NCBI GenBank assembly: GCA_013423385.1
Contig: BLZA01000018.1
Location: 434,001-498,000, forward strand
From: Naganishia liquefaciens
Taxonomy: Eukaryota; Basidiomycota; Tremellomycetes; Filobasidiales; Filobasidiaceae
Direction of reading: 5' to 3'
DNA length: 64,000 bases
Shown here: in pieces, positions 26,001-38,900 of the stretch
Position numbering within the stretch: the first letter of the stretch is position 1
Layout: each line of letters starts with the position of its first letter
The notes under the pieces: model-generated
Databases searched by the model: none
What the model was told of the DNA's origin: nothing
Seen by the model: the letters and a program-made list of their open reading frames with translations, nothing else
Position numbers and translations under genes: made by a program

Positions 26001-29000
26001 AAGATTTCTTGAAGTTCTTGCTGTGGTACGTCGTCAAAATGCACTTCGAGGAAACGATTACGGAACGCTCGCGACAAAACTTTTCGACCGGCGTAAAGTC
26101 CCGGGGGGTTTTGGGTGGCGAAAAGCATGAAATGTGGATGCGGCCGAATGACTTCGCCGGTCTCTGGCAGGACGAGCTCACGATTGTCGTCTAGCAACCG
26201 GTTGAGAGCCTCCAGAACGTCGGTAGGCGCCAGATTCAACTCGTCGAGAACCAACCAGTAGCCATTCCTCACGGCCGTGACCAAAACGCCTTCTCTGAAG
26301 ACTAGATTGCCCGTCAAGGGATCGGACGCGTATGTACCGAGATACTCCTGAATATCGGTGTGTTCGTGATTATTGATACGGACAAATCGATGACCGGTCT
26401 GCTTCGCAAGGTACTCAACAGCACTTGTCTTGCCGCTAGACGTTGGACCCTGAATAAGGACGGGCAATTTGCGCGTCATGATAATCCGCGCAAGGTCTGC
26501 AAGTTTGTTGGCAACGGATGGTGTTTTGATATACTTTTCATCTAGAACGACAGGTTCTGCACCTTTCTCTAGCCAATAATCGCCAAACAACACAAAGTCA
26601 TCTGGTCTACTTGGATCGGGAACCGCAGGTTTGCCGCCGAACCTCGCTCCAGCATTACGCATGCTCCGCAAGATTTTGTCGACACAAAGCTTTCGAGCGA
26701 TTTCGTAACTTGGTCCGTCGAGCGACATTGTGAAGGTCATGAGCAGACCTTCCCAAAGACCACGACGGATACCGAATGATGGCGAGACTTCGACAGCAAA
26801 AGTCAAAGCGCGGGCGAGCGTTCGCATGCTGAAGTGCGGTGGGGTATTGGTCCCATCGACGATTTCTTTGTTTCTGGCCAATGCCTTGATGCTCGAGTAG
26901 AATTCGGCGACGTCGGCTATGGCTGCCCGGTCGCCGGCGACAGCATCTCCCAGGTATTGCTTGACAATACCTCTAAGAGCCTCTTCATCATCGTCTGGCG
27001 GCGGTGCATAGATCTCCGTGAAACGAGCGCGAAGACCTGGAGGCAGATCCTTCTTGCCCACATCTGTGGCCGGGTTCATGCACGCGAAAAGGCGAAAGTC
27101 GGGATGGCGTTCCACGGGCTCCAAATCTCCACGTTCGGTCAGAACCACTGATGATGTAGGGCTCTCCAAAATGGTCGATAAGGCTTCCAAGGTTTCAGAA
27201 CTGGCCAAATTCACTTCGTCGAGCAAGATCCTTCAAATGAAGGTTATTGATGGAGGGAACTACGAGAACACACCAGCCCAACTCACCATTCTCCGGACCG
27301 AAGAGCCTGAACCAACGGGCCTTCTACGAATGAGAACACCAAGCGACTGGTTGACTTGACATGCTGGAGATTGAATGCCGAGATCTCTTGACCCAGCGCT
27401 GTCCATCCGGCAAGCTGACGTTCAAGCTCGACCTTCGAGACCTCATCGTCAGCGAGCTTCCTGCGCTTCCGAGGGGCATTGCCTTCCGGAATCTCTCCAG
27501 TCGCTGTGATTGCCGATTCGCCGCTAGAGCCTCGCCTGCTCAGAATGTTAGTTAAAGAATTGGACGGGAACAGTAGTCTACTCACGCATGTATACGCTCT
27601 TGCAGCTTGTGCTTCGCAAGAGGCACCGTGCCCATCCAAACTTTGACCAGCTGATCCCACTTTCTACTAGACATCGCCTTGCGGACAACTACCTCAATCT
27701 TCTCGTTCTTCTTCCGACTAAAGGTTTGGCGGAACAACTCTAGCCATGAGGCATAGATTTGCCTCGCGGTGACGGCGGCATCGATCGGCTTGAATCCTCC
27801 GAGCAAGTCTGAGGATTCAGTCTGCGTGGACAAATTGATGGCCGTAAGAGGTCGGTTGAGCGTAGTTGCCATGTACTGCACGGCTGTCGTTTTACCGGTT
27901 CCGGTTTCACCAACCAGCAAGGCGGGTTCCCCCGATGCGATTGATACCGCAATCCTCTCGAGCAAGATTGCCGAAGGTTTGGTCAACGCATATGGCCGTG
28001 ATGCAGGTGCAGGAGCGCCGGGCCGCGGAGCCAAGCCATGGAGCGAAGCACGACCGATCCGTACTGTGCTACTCTGACGGGCACGCGTATCGCCCGTGAC
28101 CTCTAGACTCGGTCTCCTCTGGTTCAACAAGTTGTCTCGCCGTTCTTCGCCGAGTCCCAGAGAATCTGATAAGATCTCAGCAATGACCTCCCGTCTTCCA
28201 CGTGCCTTGTCGTAAATGCTTGAAGGAAGCGCCGCTAAGAAAACGTCCAATGCCTCTAGAAAGATTTCGTCCTGTACCACGGGATTCGAAAAACGCAAGT
28301 GATCTCCTTCCTTGTGCATCGCCGTCTCGATGTTTGCGGGCAGCATCCTTTCAACACGTGCACACCATTTCTCCAAATCGCGCAGGCCGTAACCTCTGGC
28401 GGCTCCAGATCCGGGCAATGCAACCTTGCTGCCAAGTCGTTCTGTTTCCTTGAGATTATGGTACGTCTTGACAAGGACTTCTGCGGGAAAACCAGACAAA
28501 CGGGGATGCTTGAAGTTGAGAATCATCTGCAAATCCTGTGCGGTCGGAGAATCAAGCAAACTTTCTGCAAAATAATTGTGTCCCAAGAAAATGGCCGGTG
28601 GCAATGACTTCTCCGCAACAGATCCCACGGTCCGCATGGCGATTAGAGCAAACCCATCTCCAGCTTCGACTGACCTTCTGCCCGGAATATCCAGGGATGC
28701 TCTGCTTCCGACATGCTTCGGCATCGTCATAGAATCCGCTAATTTGGAGAAAAGACTCAAGACCTCTTGCCCTGCCTTGTCGACGTCCTCCAGAATGACC
28801 CATCGTCCACTGCGCACCGCTTTTGTCAACGCTCCCTCTGTCCATGTGAACGTTCCAGGATTCGCCGGAGATGAAACATAGCTTCCGAGCAACGCCTTGG
28901 CGTCAATGGATGTGTCCGCAAGGGCAATCGTCAATACTCTCGAATTGAGCGGTGTCGACGGGTACATCAAGGTCGACAGGTAGTTGACTACGTGGGTTTT

Positions 29001-30248
29001 ACCCGCCGAAGAGGGCGAGCTGATCAATGTTGGTAAACTCAGAGCGAGTGATTTGGCGACTTGGCCGACACAGGCTTCCGATGCAGCGGTCTTGACGTGA
29101 ACGAGTTTATTGACGTCTTTTGTAGGCTCTTGTCTTCTGAAGAGCAATTCGCTGCCTGCAATAGCGACCAAACTGGAAAGATCTGTCTGCGACAAGGTCG
29201 TTTCCGTCGCACAGACAAAATCTCGAGAGAATCGAGCAATTCGCCGTTCCCGTCGGTACTCCATTGTCCGAATGACCCATGCATCCGTCTGCCAAGGCTC
29301 CAACGATCGGGGAGCGTGCGATGCCGAGTCCGCAGTCTGAGCGGGCGACTCCTCCGCCGATAGCCTCCATCCATACGCCATATCCCCATCAACACCTCCG
29401 ATCTGTCCCAAAACTTCTTCCTCCATTTTCCTTCTGCCCGGTTCGGGCAAGCCCATTTGCGACGCAAACACCGAAATAGCCATGATCTTGACGCCATTGT
29501 CCGGATGGGTCAAATATAGTCGCTTCAAGGGATTGATTTTCCAGCCGTTACGTTGGCCCATGAGCGGGTCGGCGGCGAGGATGCGGAAGTAAGACAGCAG
29601 AAGTAGGTGAAGACGATCGGCCGGAAGGCTGACGACGGCGTCGTCATTGGGGCAAAAGGCCAACGGCGACGACTTGAAGAAGGGGGATTGTTCCAGGAAC
29701 TTATGAATGGCACTGCGAAGCGCGATAGTCAGACTTGGGACAGGTTAATATCGGGTTAAGACCTACGACCATGCCTCTGGTACATGCTGCGCAAGCTCAG
29801 CGACGACGAACAGCTTGCGTTCCCATTCTTCCGACGGCGTCTCTGACGAGGTAGACGTAATCCATCGTGCCAACAAATCGACGAGGATGGGTTGAAAGTA
29901 CTTGATGAACAGCTCGGTCAATCCTGGGATGCCGAGAATGGTTGAGAGTCCTTCAAGGGTTGAAGAAGCCTTGATAGGTGGCTCGGAGAATGCGCCATGG
30001 GAAACGAGGGTGAAGGCGTCTTGTGGTATGTAAGAAGGTCGATCGGCCGCGGCTTTGACGCCGATTTCTTGTAGAAACGCCGCGACCTGTTCCCTAAGCG
30101 GGAATTTTGAGATATCTGATATCGGTTTCGTCTGATCTGTCGTGGTAAGGTCGTCGATAGCGATGACTGACGATGTCACCGACCCGGACTCATGGTCCAC
30201 GTCAATGACGTCAACCTGCATCGGCTGAACACCAGACATGTCGGCCAT
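14047..30248 (-). CDS. MDN1: Midasin, AAA ATPase of ribosome biogenesis
   Basis: Giant dynein-like ATPase that strips assembly factors from pre-60S ribosomal particles in the nucleolus and nucleoplasm. Sixteen exons: 29767-30248, 27586-29712, 27287-27535, 24776-27230, 24659-24721, 22311-24605, 21993-22256, 21308-21937, 21154-21253, 21022-21095, 20893-20954, 20693-20840, 17723-20637, 17333-17664, 15646-17275, 14047-15592. They sum to 5,123 residues, between yeast (about 4,900) and human (about 5,600), with all phases consistent. Six AAA modules show Walker A motifs at about 398 (SSAGKT), 767 (GTGKT), 1220 (SSGKT), 1517 (GSGKT), 1914 (GVGKT) and 2224 (GTGKRS, Arg where Thr/Ser is usual). A long linker follows, then a Glu/Asp-rich segment of roughly 350 residues, then the C-terminal MIDAS domain with DDSRSM near 4905, which binds the UBL domains of Rsa4 and Ytm1. 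It diverges from the mitochondrial-type gene across 333 bases. Two introns (17276-17332, 21254-21307) are multiples of three without stops. Confidence 0.97.
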
Positions 30249-30581
30249 GTACCGGAGCCGTGCTGAGGTGGTGCAAAGCTAACGACCGACGGATCACCAG
30301 TACTTTGACTTTGACTTGTCGAGCTGACAATCAAGAATGAGCACCAAGCAACGTCGATAACGTTCTTGGAAGAACAATCGGTGGCAGTATGAGACGCTCG
30401 CCTGCCCTGCGCTCCGAAAATTCTGAAAGTGACCTCCACCTTGATCGCGCTTTCTTCCGGATCCGTCCCCGCGAGCGAGCGACAGCCGGCGTTGACGAAT
30501 ACCACAAGGTGAGCATCCCACAGGATCGGGTTCTCGTCTCCGCCTTATCCTAGGACTCCACATCACCAAAGACACCGCATC
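30249..30581. promoter_or_regulatory. Bidirectional promoter region
   Basis: 333 bases separate the ATG codons of midasin (-) and the small mitochondrial-type gene (+). Any core promoters of both must lie here unless they overlap coding DNA. No clear TATA box or repeated operator was seen. Confidence 0.5.
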
Positions 30582-31435
30582 ATGGCATCCCAGCGCTTCA
30601 CACCTCTTTTCCGGGCCATCGCGCGCACCAACCCGACAATCACCGCCCGTCGAACAATCACATCCTCGCCTGCTAATGCCCAGGCGGTCGTCGGCACGGA
30701 ACCTATCGGAACGGTGGGAACGATTCCCGTCAAGAAACCTGTTGGCGGACTGAGAGGGGGGTAAGTGACTGTTGGGTCCGGCACATAGAGCCTGCTGACC
30801 GCGTCTTATCGAAAACAGATTGTTGGGATTCGTCAGTTATTAGCACTGCCTTCCAGGTTGCGAGGCTTACCTTCTCGACCTATCACAGTTCTTCGGATTC
30901 TCACTGGCCTCTGCATACGCTTCGTACTACCTCCTCCAGGAATACAAGCTTGCCAGCTCTCTGCTTCAAGGCAGTGTTGAAGATCTGCAGGACAGCACCA
31001 GCAAGGTAAATCTCGCACCGCTCCCGATTTGCTTACATCCAGTTGACTTTTGGCGTTTGTTGTAGATGGCCAACCACCTCCAGCGTATAGAAGCCGTTGA
31101 AAAGGAGCTCAAGCGATTGAGCTCTACTTCAGCCGTTAAGGAGGATGTAACCAAGTTGCGCGCAGAGATGAAGCAGGTCTACGTGAGTTTCACTCTACAG
31201 CAGCCGGGCTTTTTCGTCCAGGAGCCCGCTATGACTGCCTAATATCGTTGACTGACGTTGCTCGATTTTTCTGTTCCAGGACGGTCTCCACGTCGAGGTT
31301 TTGGACTTGCGAGCTCACGTATGGGGCGTCGAGCAGGACCTCGCTCGAAGCGCAAGCCACAGTACGTCCCATATCTCCCTCCTCCCTCGGATCTCGTCCC
31401 TGATCATGCGCTGCGCAGACTCTATTCGCATCTAA
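30582..31435 (+). CDS. Small mitochondrial-type membrane protein with coiled coil
   Basis: Uncharacterised fungal protein, 193 residues in five exons: 30582-30760, 30819-30831, 30889-31005, 31066-31182, 31280-31435. The N terminus is rich in Arg, Ser, Thr and Ala without acidic residues, as in a mitochondrial presequence. A Gly-rich turn leads to one hydrophobic segment around residues 64-80 (GFFFGFSLASAYASYYLL), then a long amphipathic helix likely to form a coiled coil (residues about 85-170). The design suggests a single-pass inner-membrane or intermembrane-space protein; that is inference. Exon 2 is only 13 nt, and its downstream donor is GTCAGT. The 3' end is not fully certain: a GTACGT site near 31359 would splice into another frame and change the last 25 or so residues. 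I do not recognise a named family. Confidence 0.72.
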
Positions 31436-32455
31436 GCGAGTTTTCGGCGAAAAGAAGGAAAAGAATGTGATCACGAAGGCGGGACTACAAAACACAAGCG
31501 AGATATCCAAAGGAGACTGCCAGCGTCTGTGGGCATTTCCAGGACAGGTCATCTAGGCTTCACACCTTAAGAATCCTTGAGGAGCGACAGACGGGCGCCT
31601 CACTTGATCGTCCTAGATTGATGGTGTTTTCCCTCAATTGAGTAAACAGCTATAGGTCTTTCGGTCAATGCATTGGCTAGAGCCGCATCGTCCTTTCATT
31701 GGGTATGCTGAAATGCACACCTCACTTGTTCGACCCGCATCTGTCTTGATACCGTAAAAGTCCCTTCGGTCGTTGCACCGGGGAAGACACTCCATGCCGG
31801 CGGGCAAGTGATGGCATACAAGCCGTCAAGCCGTTCGATCTTGTTCGCATAGATCTCGCCCGATTCGACATTGTGAGAGACTTTCAGAATCGAGACTTCA
31901 TTCAAAGTCAGCCGACGTGGAACAAATCCCTCATGTCAGCACCGAACACCCTCAGCCGATTCACTAGAACAGCTCCTGTTTCTTTCTATCTAATCGCAGC
32001 AAAAATGTGTTGTCATAGCTCAACGCGTAACTATATCGCATAAAACAGAAACTACAGGTTTTCCAACCGGACAGATGGAGCCCAAGGAGACGTCCCATGT
32101 AAGCAGAATATCATGCCACCCATAGTCAACACAGCAGCAGGTAGGCGCTTGACCATGCAGCACAGCACAAGCTGGCCATCCGTGCATCATGGCAAGTGTC
32201 CATCTCGTTTCTGGGGGACCTCGTATTTGCTGTGCTGCGTCCTGCTGTGTCCGTGTACACAGCAATATTATAAACGGTATTAGGGAGGGGTCGTTTGCAG
32301 ATCGCAGAGTGTCAACGAGCGTGTTTCGTATTACCGTCGCATAAGTTGCAAGAACACGGAGAGATTGCTGTGTCGACAGCGATTGTTGACGGAGTCATTT
32401 CGCCAGAGAAAGATACCGTATGTATATGCTTTGGGTTGTCCTTTCGAGAGGCTGA
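31436..32455. other. Convergent intergenic region
   Basis: About 1 kb between the mitochondrial-type gene (+) and TEA-like gene C (-). A minus-strand frame at 31696-31905 (69 codons) reads like protein over part of its length, but has no recognisable motif and no clear splice partners, so it is not called. Nothing else was seen. Confidence 0.45.
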
Positions 32456-34022
32456 TTACTTTGAATTCGAGAAGCGACGAGCATGGTGGAGAGTGCTGTG
32501 TCCAGGTCTCGGTTTACTCATTGAAGGAACAGGTTCAGAGACGCTGCCCTGAATACGGAGAAAAAGCTTGGCAGCCTCTCCCACTTCCGTCCTCTCGGGT
32601 CGCGGACTGCTATGATCGCTAGGTTCCGTTGATGAGACTCGCAGAGTTTTGACCTCGACTGAAGAGGGAACGTTGTTGTCAAGAGTGGCAGGCGCGTCTA
32701 TGACCAGCTCAGCGTAGTCTTCGCTTCTGACTCGTTTAGGCTTGTTGTACTTCCGGCGGCTTCTAGAACTGGATCTTATGCTTGCGGATGCTGAGGTACT
32801 GGAGATTGTCCCCTCAGCCTTATCACGGTTCTGTCGTCTCTTCTCCGATACAATTCTTCTGGCCTTTTCATGGGCAATATCTTGCTCTAAGACCCAACGA
32901 GCATGTAGACCCTCAGGAACAGGCCAGTGGGAGAATAGAAAACAAGATTCCAGCTTTGCCCAGTCAATCAACGAGGCATTTGCAACATGTTCCAAGATGA
33001 CGGCCAAAATTGGAGGCAGAACCAAGGGAACGCCAGCATCGGCAGCTTCGCGCTTGGTCTTCTTGACAGATCGTTGTCGCTCCTGGTAGCTTGCCGTTAT
33101 CCATTCCAGCTCGTCTACCATGGGATTCTCGTCTCCTGGAAAGTCGCCTTCGAAGCCATACGTGATCGAGAGGTATTCAGGAGACTGTTGGTCGGGATGG
33201 CCTGCTGTCGCGCCTCCTAGTTTGCGACGAACTTGCTGCCAGTGCGATGAGACTTTTTTGCTGCAGAAGACGACCCCAGTGCATACGGAGAGCATATACT
33301 CGATGACCATGTCCCGTCCGAGTTGCCGACCGAACGCCTGCGCCGTCTTTCCCCGGTCTGAGCCGTTCTCGAAAGGCGCTCGAGGCACAAAGTACTCAAC
33401 TGTAACGTAGAGATTCAGCGATATATGGAATTGGCGAACACAGCGTACTTACACAAGAAGAAGAGGTAGTCTACAAAGATCGAGCTTCCCCAGTCGATAC
33501 CCTCTTTTTTCTGGCGATCGCCGCGCTCGGCAGCCTCCTCAACAATCGACGCGTTTCTATTGTTTCCTCGCTTGCCGAGAAGCTTACGATACTTGTCGAA
33601 AGCAGCGTTGATCTTGTGCATGTATTCACCCTCTGCAAAGCGACTCGTCAAGGTGTCGCGAAGGTGGTGATAGTCCTCAAAGCAAGTCATGTTGGTCCCC
33701 AGGCGAGTTCCTTCAGCGACATCCCACAATGATTTCGAGGCGCCAGGAACAGCTTGGGGTAGATTACAAGGTAATTCAACAGCAATACGTGAGCTGCCGT
33801 TCTGCAAGGCAGAAGTTCAACGGATTTCGAAAGACCGGTATTCAATAGACGACTTACGATGAGAACAGCTCGCAAGGTCTGGTCCAGCTCGACATCCGGA
33901 GGGTGTCTAAACAGCACTCGAATCTGCCAAGTAGGAGTCAATGGAGAGAGAGCTTCGCCAGAATGTCTGGAGATGCTGTAAGGCGAAGATTGCTTGCTCC
34001 CTGTGACTTTCGGAGCTTTCAT
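32456..34022 (-). CDS. TEA/ATTS-like domain protein, gene C
   Basis: Three exons: 33858-34022, 33453-33801, 32456-33399 (485 residues). Both introns have GTAAGT donors, phases 0 and 1, at the positions seen in genes B and D. Residues about 159-230 make the TEA-like domain: W159, the helix-1 end FFLFEYFVP (Phe where the other copies have Cys at the split codon), GRDMVIEYM, and S-K-K-V-S-S-H-W-Q-Q as the putative recognition helix, close to canonical R-K-Q-V-S-S-H-I-Q. The second shared module appears as PPILAVIL at 300, with Pro for His, followed by VPEGLHARWVLE. The C-terminal 150 residues are Ser-, Arg- and Glu-rich with basic patches (RSSSRSRRKYNKPKR) that could act as nuclear localisation signals. 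Function as a DNA-binding regulator is inferred from the domain. Confidence 0.7.
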
Positions 34023-34316
34023 GATTGGCGATCTACAGCTAACGACAGTCTATGTGAGGTATATCGAGAGCTTGCTGTGCAACTTCTATTCCTTGAGCTT
34101 ACGAAAACGTTGGGTGTAAGGACCTAGCAAGGTTGATGGTTTGACAGTTGCGGACGTGGTGAGCTCCCAACAGGGATTTGCGTGCGGTTGTGACAGGGTG
34201 AAGGGGATGGTTTACCTCTGCGATTCTCAAGCATGTGTAATGGTCAGAATGGACTTGAATATATACTGAGATATCCGAGCACCATTCTCAACCTGGAGCC
34301 TGCATATCCGTTGCAG

Positions 34317-34435
34317 GATGACAAGGTTGCTCAGCGGAGGATCGAGTTAGAGCATGCGCGTGAAGCGAGAGCAGTCAAAGAGTCTAGAGATGGCAATTCA
34401 GCATCCTACAGTCCTTCTACCATGGCTCTATCACG
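34317..34435 (+). other. Possible exon of an unresolved small gene
   Basis: A stretch with a TTGCAG acceptor before it and a GTAAGA donor after it reads in frame as an Arg/Glu-rich helix (VAQRRIELEHAREARAVKE). A further coding-like end, ELDQLSPSRIRDET then a stop, lies near 34625-34675, but phases do not connect the two cleanly. It may be a small gene or a relic. I do not recognise it. Confidence 0.2.
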
Positions 34436-35924
34436 GTAAGAACATTGTCGATACACCGAACCACCCATGTTTTATCTGGAATATAAATCGTGAAGCCATG
34501 CTTCGAATTAATGAGGTCGTCAAGCTTTTGGACAGAGTCAGTCGGATTAATCTCAGTCAGACGGAGTCCATATTCAGTCATTTTCCGTTAAGTTTATTCA
34601 AGAAGCCAGCTATACAGCTGCGACGCTCGAGCTCGATCAACTATCTCCATCTCGCATCCGAGACGAGACATGAGTGGTTAAAGACAGCAAAGTCGAAGCT
34701 CTCATGCAAGACGCATCATGGCTATGTTCGCATCATCGGAACAACCATTTTAGAGCTACGTATCAACTGTAGAGCCTCGCTTAGCTTTGACTACAGAGAG
34801 GGACGACATGGGCTTTGCTGCTCACATTGCATTGGATAGCCGGATTTCAATCGTAAAAACGACCTTTTATTAAAATGCGCCTATGCATACTATCTCAGCG
34901 CCTTCTAGTGGGGTCGAGGCAGTGCAAGATGCTTTCCGAATTCGCTCTAGAGCCGTCCTCTTGAATGCGTCGACACGATATGCGGGGTCGGAATGACTGT
35001 CTAAGAGATGGCTGGCCTTTTCGGGAAGAACGCGAGTTAGTGTGATTCGTAAAGGTCAAGTGATAAGATGAGTACAGGCCCAGGCTAGTCTTTCAATGAG
35101 ACATTCCCGCTCGCGGAAGGCAAGCTGGCTAGACAGAGCTCGAGCAGGTGGTCGGCTGACGCGATCGCTACTGGGTCACGCTTGAATGGATGCGGAACAC
35201 TCCCCCAGTTGAGTCTCCGTGAGAGAAGGCAGAAAGAACAACCTCGCAGAAAGATATAGCTGCACCGAGATTGAGACATCACTTGCCATCATCCATCAAG
35301 GGAGTCCTGATGGTGACGACTCAGATCACAATCCATCACCGATGTTTTCGCGATATTCCAACACTCTTGGGCTCATGCTGATATATGTGGAGTCGTTATT
35401 GATCCTTGACCCATGAGCCTCTTCATTGGTTGATCAAAGTTTGTAGATAGGTGGATGAGCGAACAGCAGGTACCATTTTGTAAAAGATGATGTAGACACG
35501 AAAACAATCAAACATCAAATAGACAAAGAGGTGGACAAAGATGGTTGAATCACCATCTACACTTTTCATCAGGAATGGTATGAGCAGCTGTCCCCTGAAA
35601 GGCAGATCTACCCGTCCGATGGACCACCGATTTGTTTTGATGGTTGATGGAATGCGATAGAAGGGGATGCTCGCGAATCAAAACAAAACGCGTTGCCTGC
35701 TCCTTACCATGAGGACGTATTTGTATCGATCATGTCCCGTCTCAGTCTCCCTCCTTCAGCTTTAAGACAATCTCCTATGGGTCAGCATCTAGCAGTTCAT
35801 CGTCGTTTTCCAGGTTCTCAATTAGAGATCAATCACGTTCGTTCCTGAGTACGTCTCTCGCAGAGCGAAGATGGGCGGCATTCGTTGAGCTTATCTGTTT
35901 GATTGGCATTCCAGGTGCCTAGCC
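34436..35924. other. Intergenic region upstream of the kinase gene
   Basis: About 1.5 kb without a supported gene apart from the doubtful piece described just to its left. The last few hundred bases should hold the promoter and 5' leader of the kinase gene. A CCAG just before the chosen ATG could be the end of a leader intron. Confidence 0.4.
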
Positions 35925-38900
35925 ATGTCACCATCAAGAGATACTAACATGCCTGGAGAGAGTCCCGTTCAGGATCGATCTCGCCCCCCCTCTGTTGCTG
36001 GAAACAACATCACTCAGCCTACATCCGCAACTCAACTTGTCACAAATGCGCCTACCGCATCCGAGTCTCAACTGGCAGCATACCTGGTTCAGTCTTCCGG
36101 CCTGAACCGTCGAGATTCCAACCAGGATCTGGTCTTTCCGCATCCCAGACGACACTTCGAATCCTTTCATACCTCTCCTGCTCCAGCATCCCGCTCCGTA
36201 TCACCACAAATCGCAACAAAGTGCACAATGGCCACCGGACAAGCCAAACCTCGAGCGCCGTCACCGTTGCGCAGTGGTGTGACTGTTGCTTATGAACAGG
36301 AGAACAGACCCATCAGAAAACAAGAGGAGGAACGTCCAGCACTTTATCGTCCGAAGTCCAAGCTCCGACTGCGCCTGAAGCTTACTCCTCCCCATCCCAT
36401 CAATAACGAACAAAGACAGACACCTCCAACACCATCACTTAAAGCCAAGATCCTTTCATCCACGACTCGAACGAACGAGCCAGCGGTCAGAAAGTCCACA
36501 CATCAGCAACAGACCTCTATGTCAACGATTCGCGCTCACACCCCAACTAGAGGTCAAGCGCAGAAGTCAACACAATCCGAAGGATTCGACTCTCACACGT
36601 CCTCCATCACAACGACCGGCATCAACCACTTCCCCACTCGGTTCGAGTCTGGATCTCCCGACTTGGACTCCGAGGACGAGCGTCATCGTCGTGCCGCAGA
36701 TCAACAAATGGAGCGCGAGAAACGAACCAAGGGATGGTTTCCGCCCACGAAAGCGATTCCTCGATCGCGAAGTGCTTGGAACCTTCGAACGGCTGAAGGT
36801 AAAGCTTCGAAGAGTAGGGAGACCCTGGAGGATCAGGGAAGTGAATGCTTTGAGTCGGATTTTGATGGCCGAAGCTTCGAAACTAGGCTAGACACCAGGG
36901 AGGGAAATGCACTCTCGAGTAAGCGAAGTCTGAGAGTATCGCATCTTTCAGTTGATTCACCAACTACTGCTTCAGGAAATGGCGGGAAACAAGTAAAGGA
37001 GTCGGAGACTTTGTCCACGCACGCTTCGTCAACCTTGGTTCCCGAAGTGGAATCGAATCACTATTTGAAGTCCGCTCTCGCCTCGCCTCGTGCGTCATTC
37101 TCTTCACACGAGATCCACGACTCTGCCGGAGATCAAGTATTGTGCCGAGGAACACCTCAGCCATACGATGCGCTAGCCATGATCACTGCCGAGCACCCAA
37201 ACTATTCTACATCTACCGTCAACTTGACTCTTACCGTTTCCGATCACTCTTCCGTATACTCGGCGAATCCTGGCCCACCGTCTTCGGCCGGTCTGCATGA
37301 ATCTCGGCCAAGCGACGAATCCGTCAGACAAGACGGAGAATGGAAACAGCTTTCCCCCGCTTCTACGACATCATCAAGCCCTTTCACGTTAGACAAGCCG
37401 ACGAAGGGTGACCGTTCGGGTGATTGGGTCGATACATCAACTTCATCAGCAGGTCAATCGCGGCCTAAGCAAGCAATCGCCTTAGTAACGCCCACGAAAT
37501 CCAACGGCATTGGGCAGCCTCTCAGAAGCGGAACTAGCAGGATCGGGCTGCAGAATAAAGAAGAGTCCAAGCGCGATACGCTATCGCCTTACACTGATGG
37601 CCTGAATCCCATTTCAAAAGATGCAGTAGATGCCTGGTCGCCTTCGAAAGCTTTCGCCTATACCGACAGGAAGACCGCACTTCATAGCACTGCAGTGAAC
37701 TTTGAGACCAGTCACACGAACGCAGAGGAAGTGGAAGAAGTGTTGAACGATTCCTTCAAAACCAAGCTTTCGCGTGACACTTCGACCGTAGCGAATCACT
37801 CACCCGCCAACCAACGCGATTCGTCATCTGACCGCGTCCCTCCTGAAAGTGTTTGCGACGGAGATGCAGATACCTCACTCGATAGCGCTTATACTGCCTC
37901 TTTCACTGGTGCAGCTTACACGACACCTCCCAAGATTGGGCGAATCAAAACATCGCAAGCGCGACGTAAGGAGAGAGATGCGAAGGAAGTCTCAAACGAT
38001 ATTTTTTCGGTACGTCGGTCGCATGCCGACTTCCGAAATTTATTCATGCGGTCGGGAAGCACCTGTTTGCTGACTACTTCATCCGACTGTGTAGCTGTCT
38101 GACCAGATGCTCTCCGATCGATACAAGTTTGTTCAGGAAATTGGTTTCGGTGAGCGAGACGTTTCATGTCGAGAGGACTGACTTTGGCTTATCCTTACTA
38201 CCATCTAGGCAATTGGGGCTCGGTATGGCAGTGCAAACCGCGCACTCCTGCTGCGCACCCCTTGCATCGCTCGACTGTCTCCAGAAATCAACCATCCTTG
38301 TTCCATGCCGTCGCTTCACAACACCATCCCACTAAAGTCGCCATCAAGCTCGTACACCGATCTAAACAAGCCACGACCGCTGCTAGAGTTCGGGCATTGT
38401 GGAGTGAGATGAAGATCGTACGCACATTAAAGTTGCATCCACATCCAAACATCATCGGCTTCGATTCTTTCATCATTACACCCAGCTATGCCCTGTGAGT
38501 CAGCGACCCCAAGACTAAGGGCACAAGCTGATTCTCGTTCAGTATCATCATGCCGTTCCTAGCGCAACTCATGCCAGTCAGCATTTCAGAAGAGCGAGCA
38601 AAAGGCTACTTTTTGCAGTTGACAAGCGCGCTAGCGTATCTTCACGAGAATGGCGTCAGTAAGTTTCCACTCAAATACTCTGGTACCTAGCAAGAAATCA
38701 ATGTCATTGTCATGCAGCACACAACGACATCAAGCCTTCCAATATCATGCTGTCCTCGACCAATACACCTATTTTCGTCGATTTCGGTTTCGCCCAAAAG
38801 TGGGACGTCAACGCGGTCCACACAGGGGCGAGTACTTTGATCGGAGGTTTGACAACGTTGACCGGGCACAGTGCATCTTGTCATGAGCTTTTCCAAAGCG

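Noticed and set aside
34354-34839. A plus-strand frame of 161 codons upstream of the kinase gene.
   Set aside because: Its composition looks like translated non-coding DNA, and better exon-like pieces lie in other frames of the same stretch.
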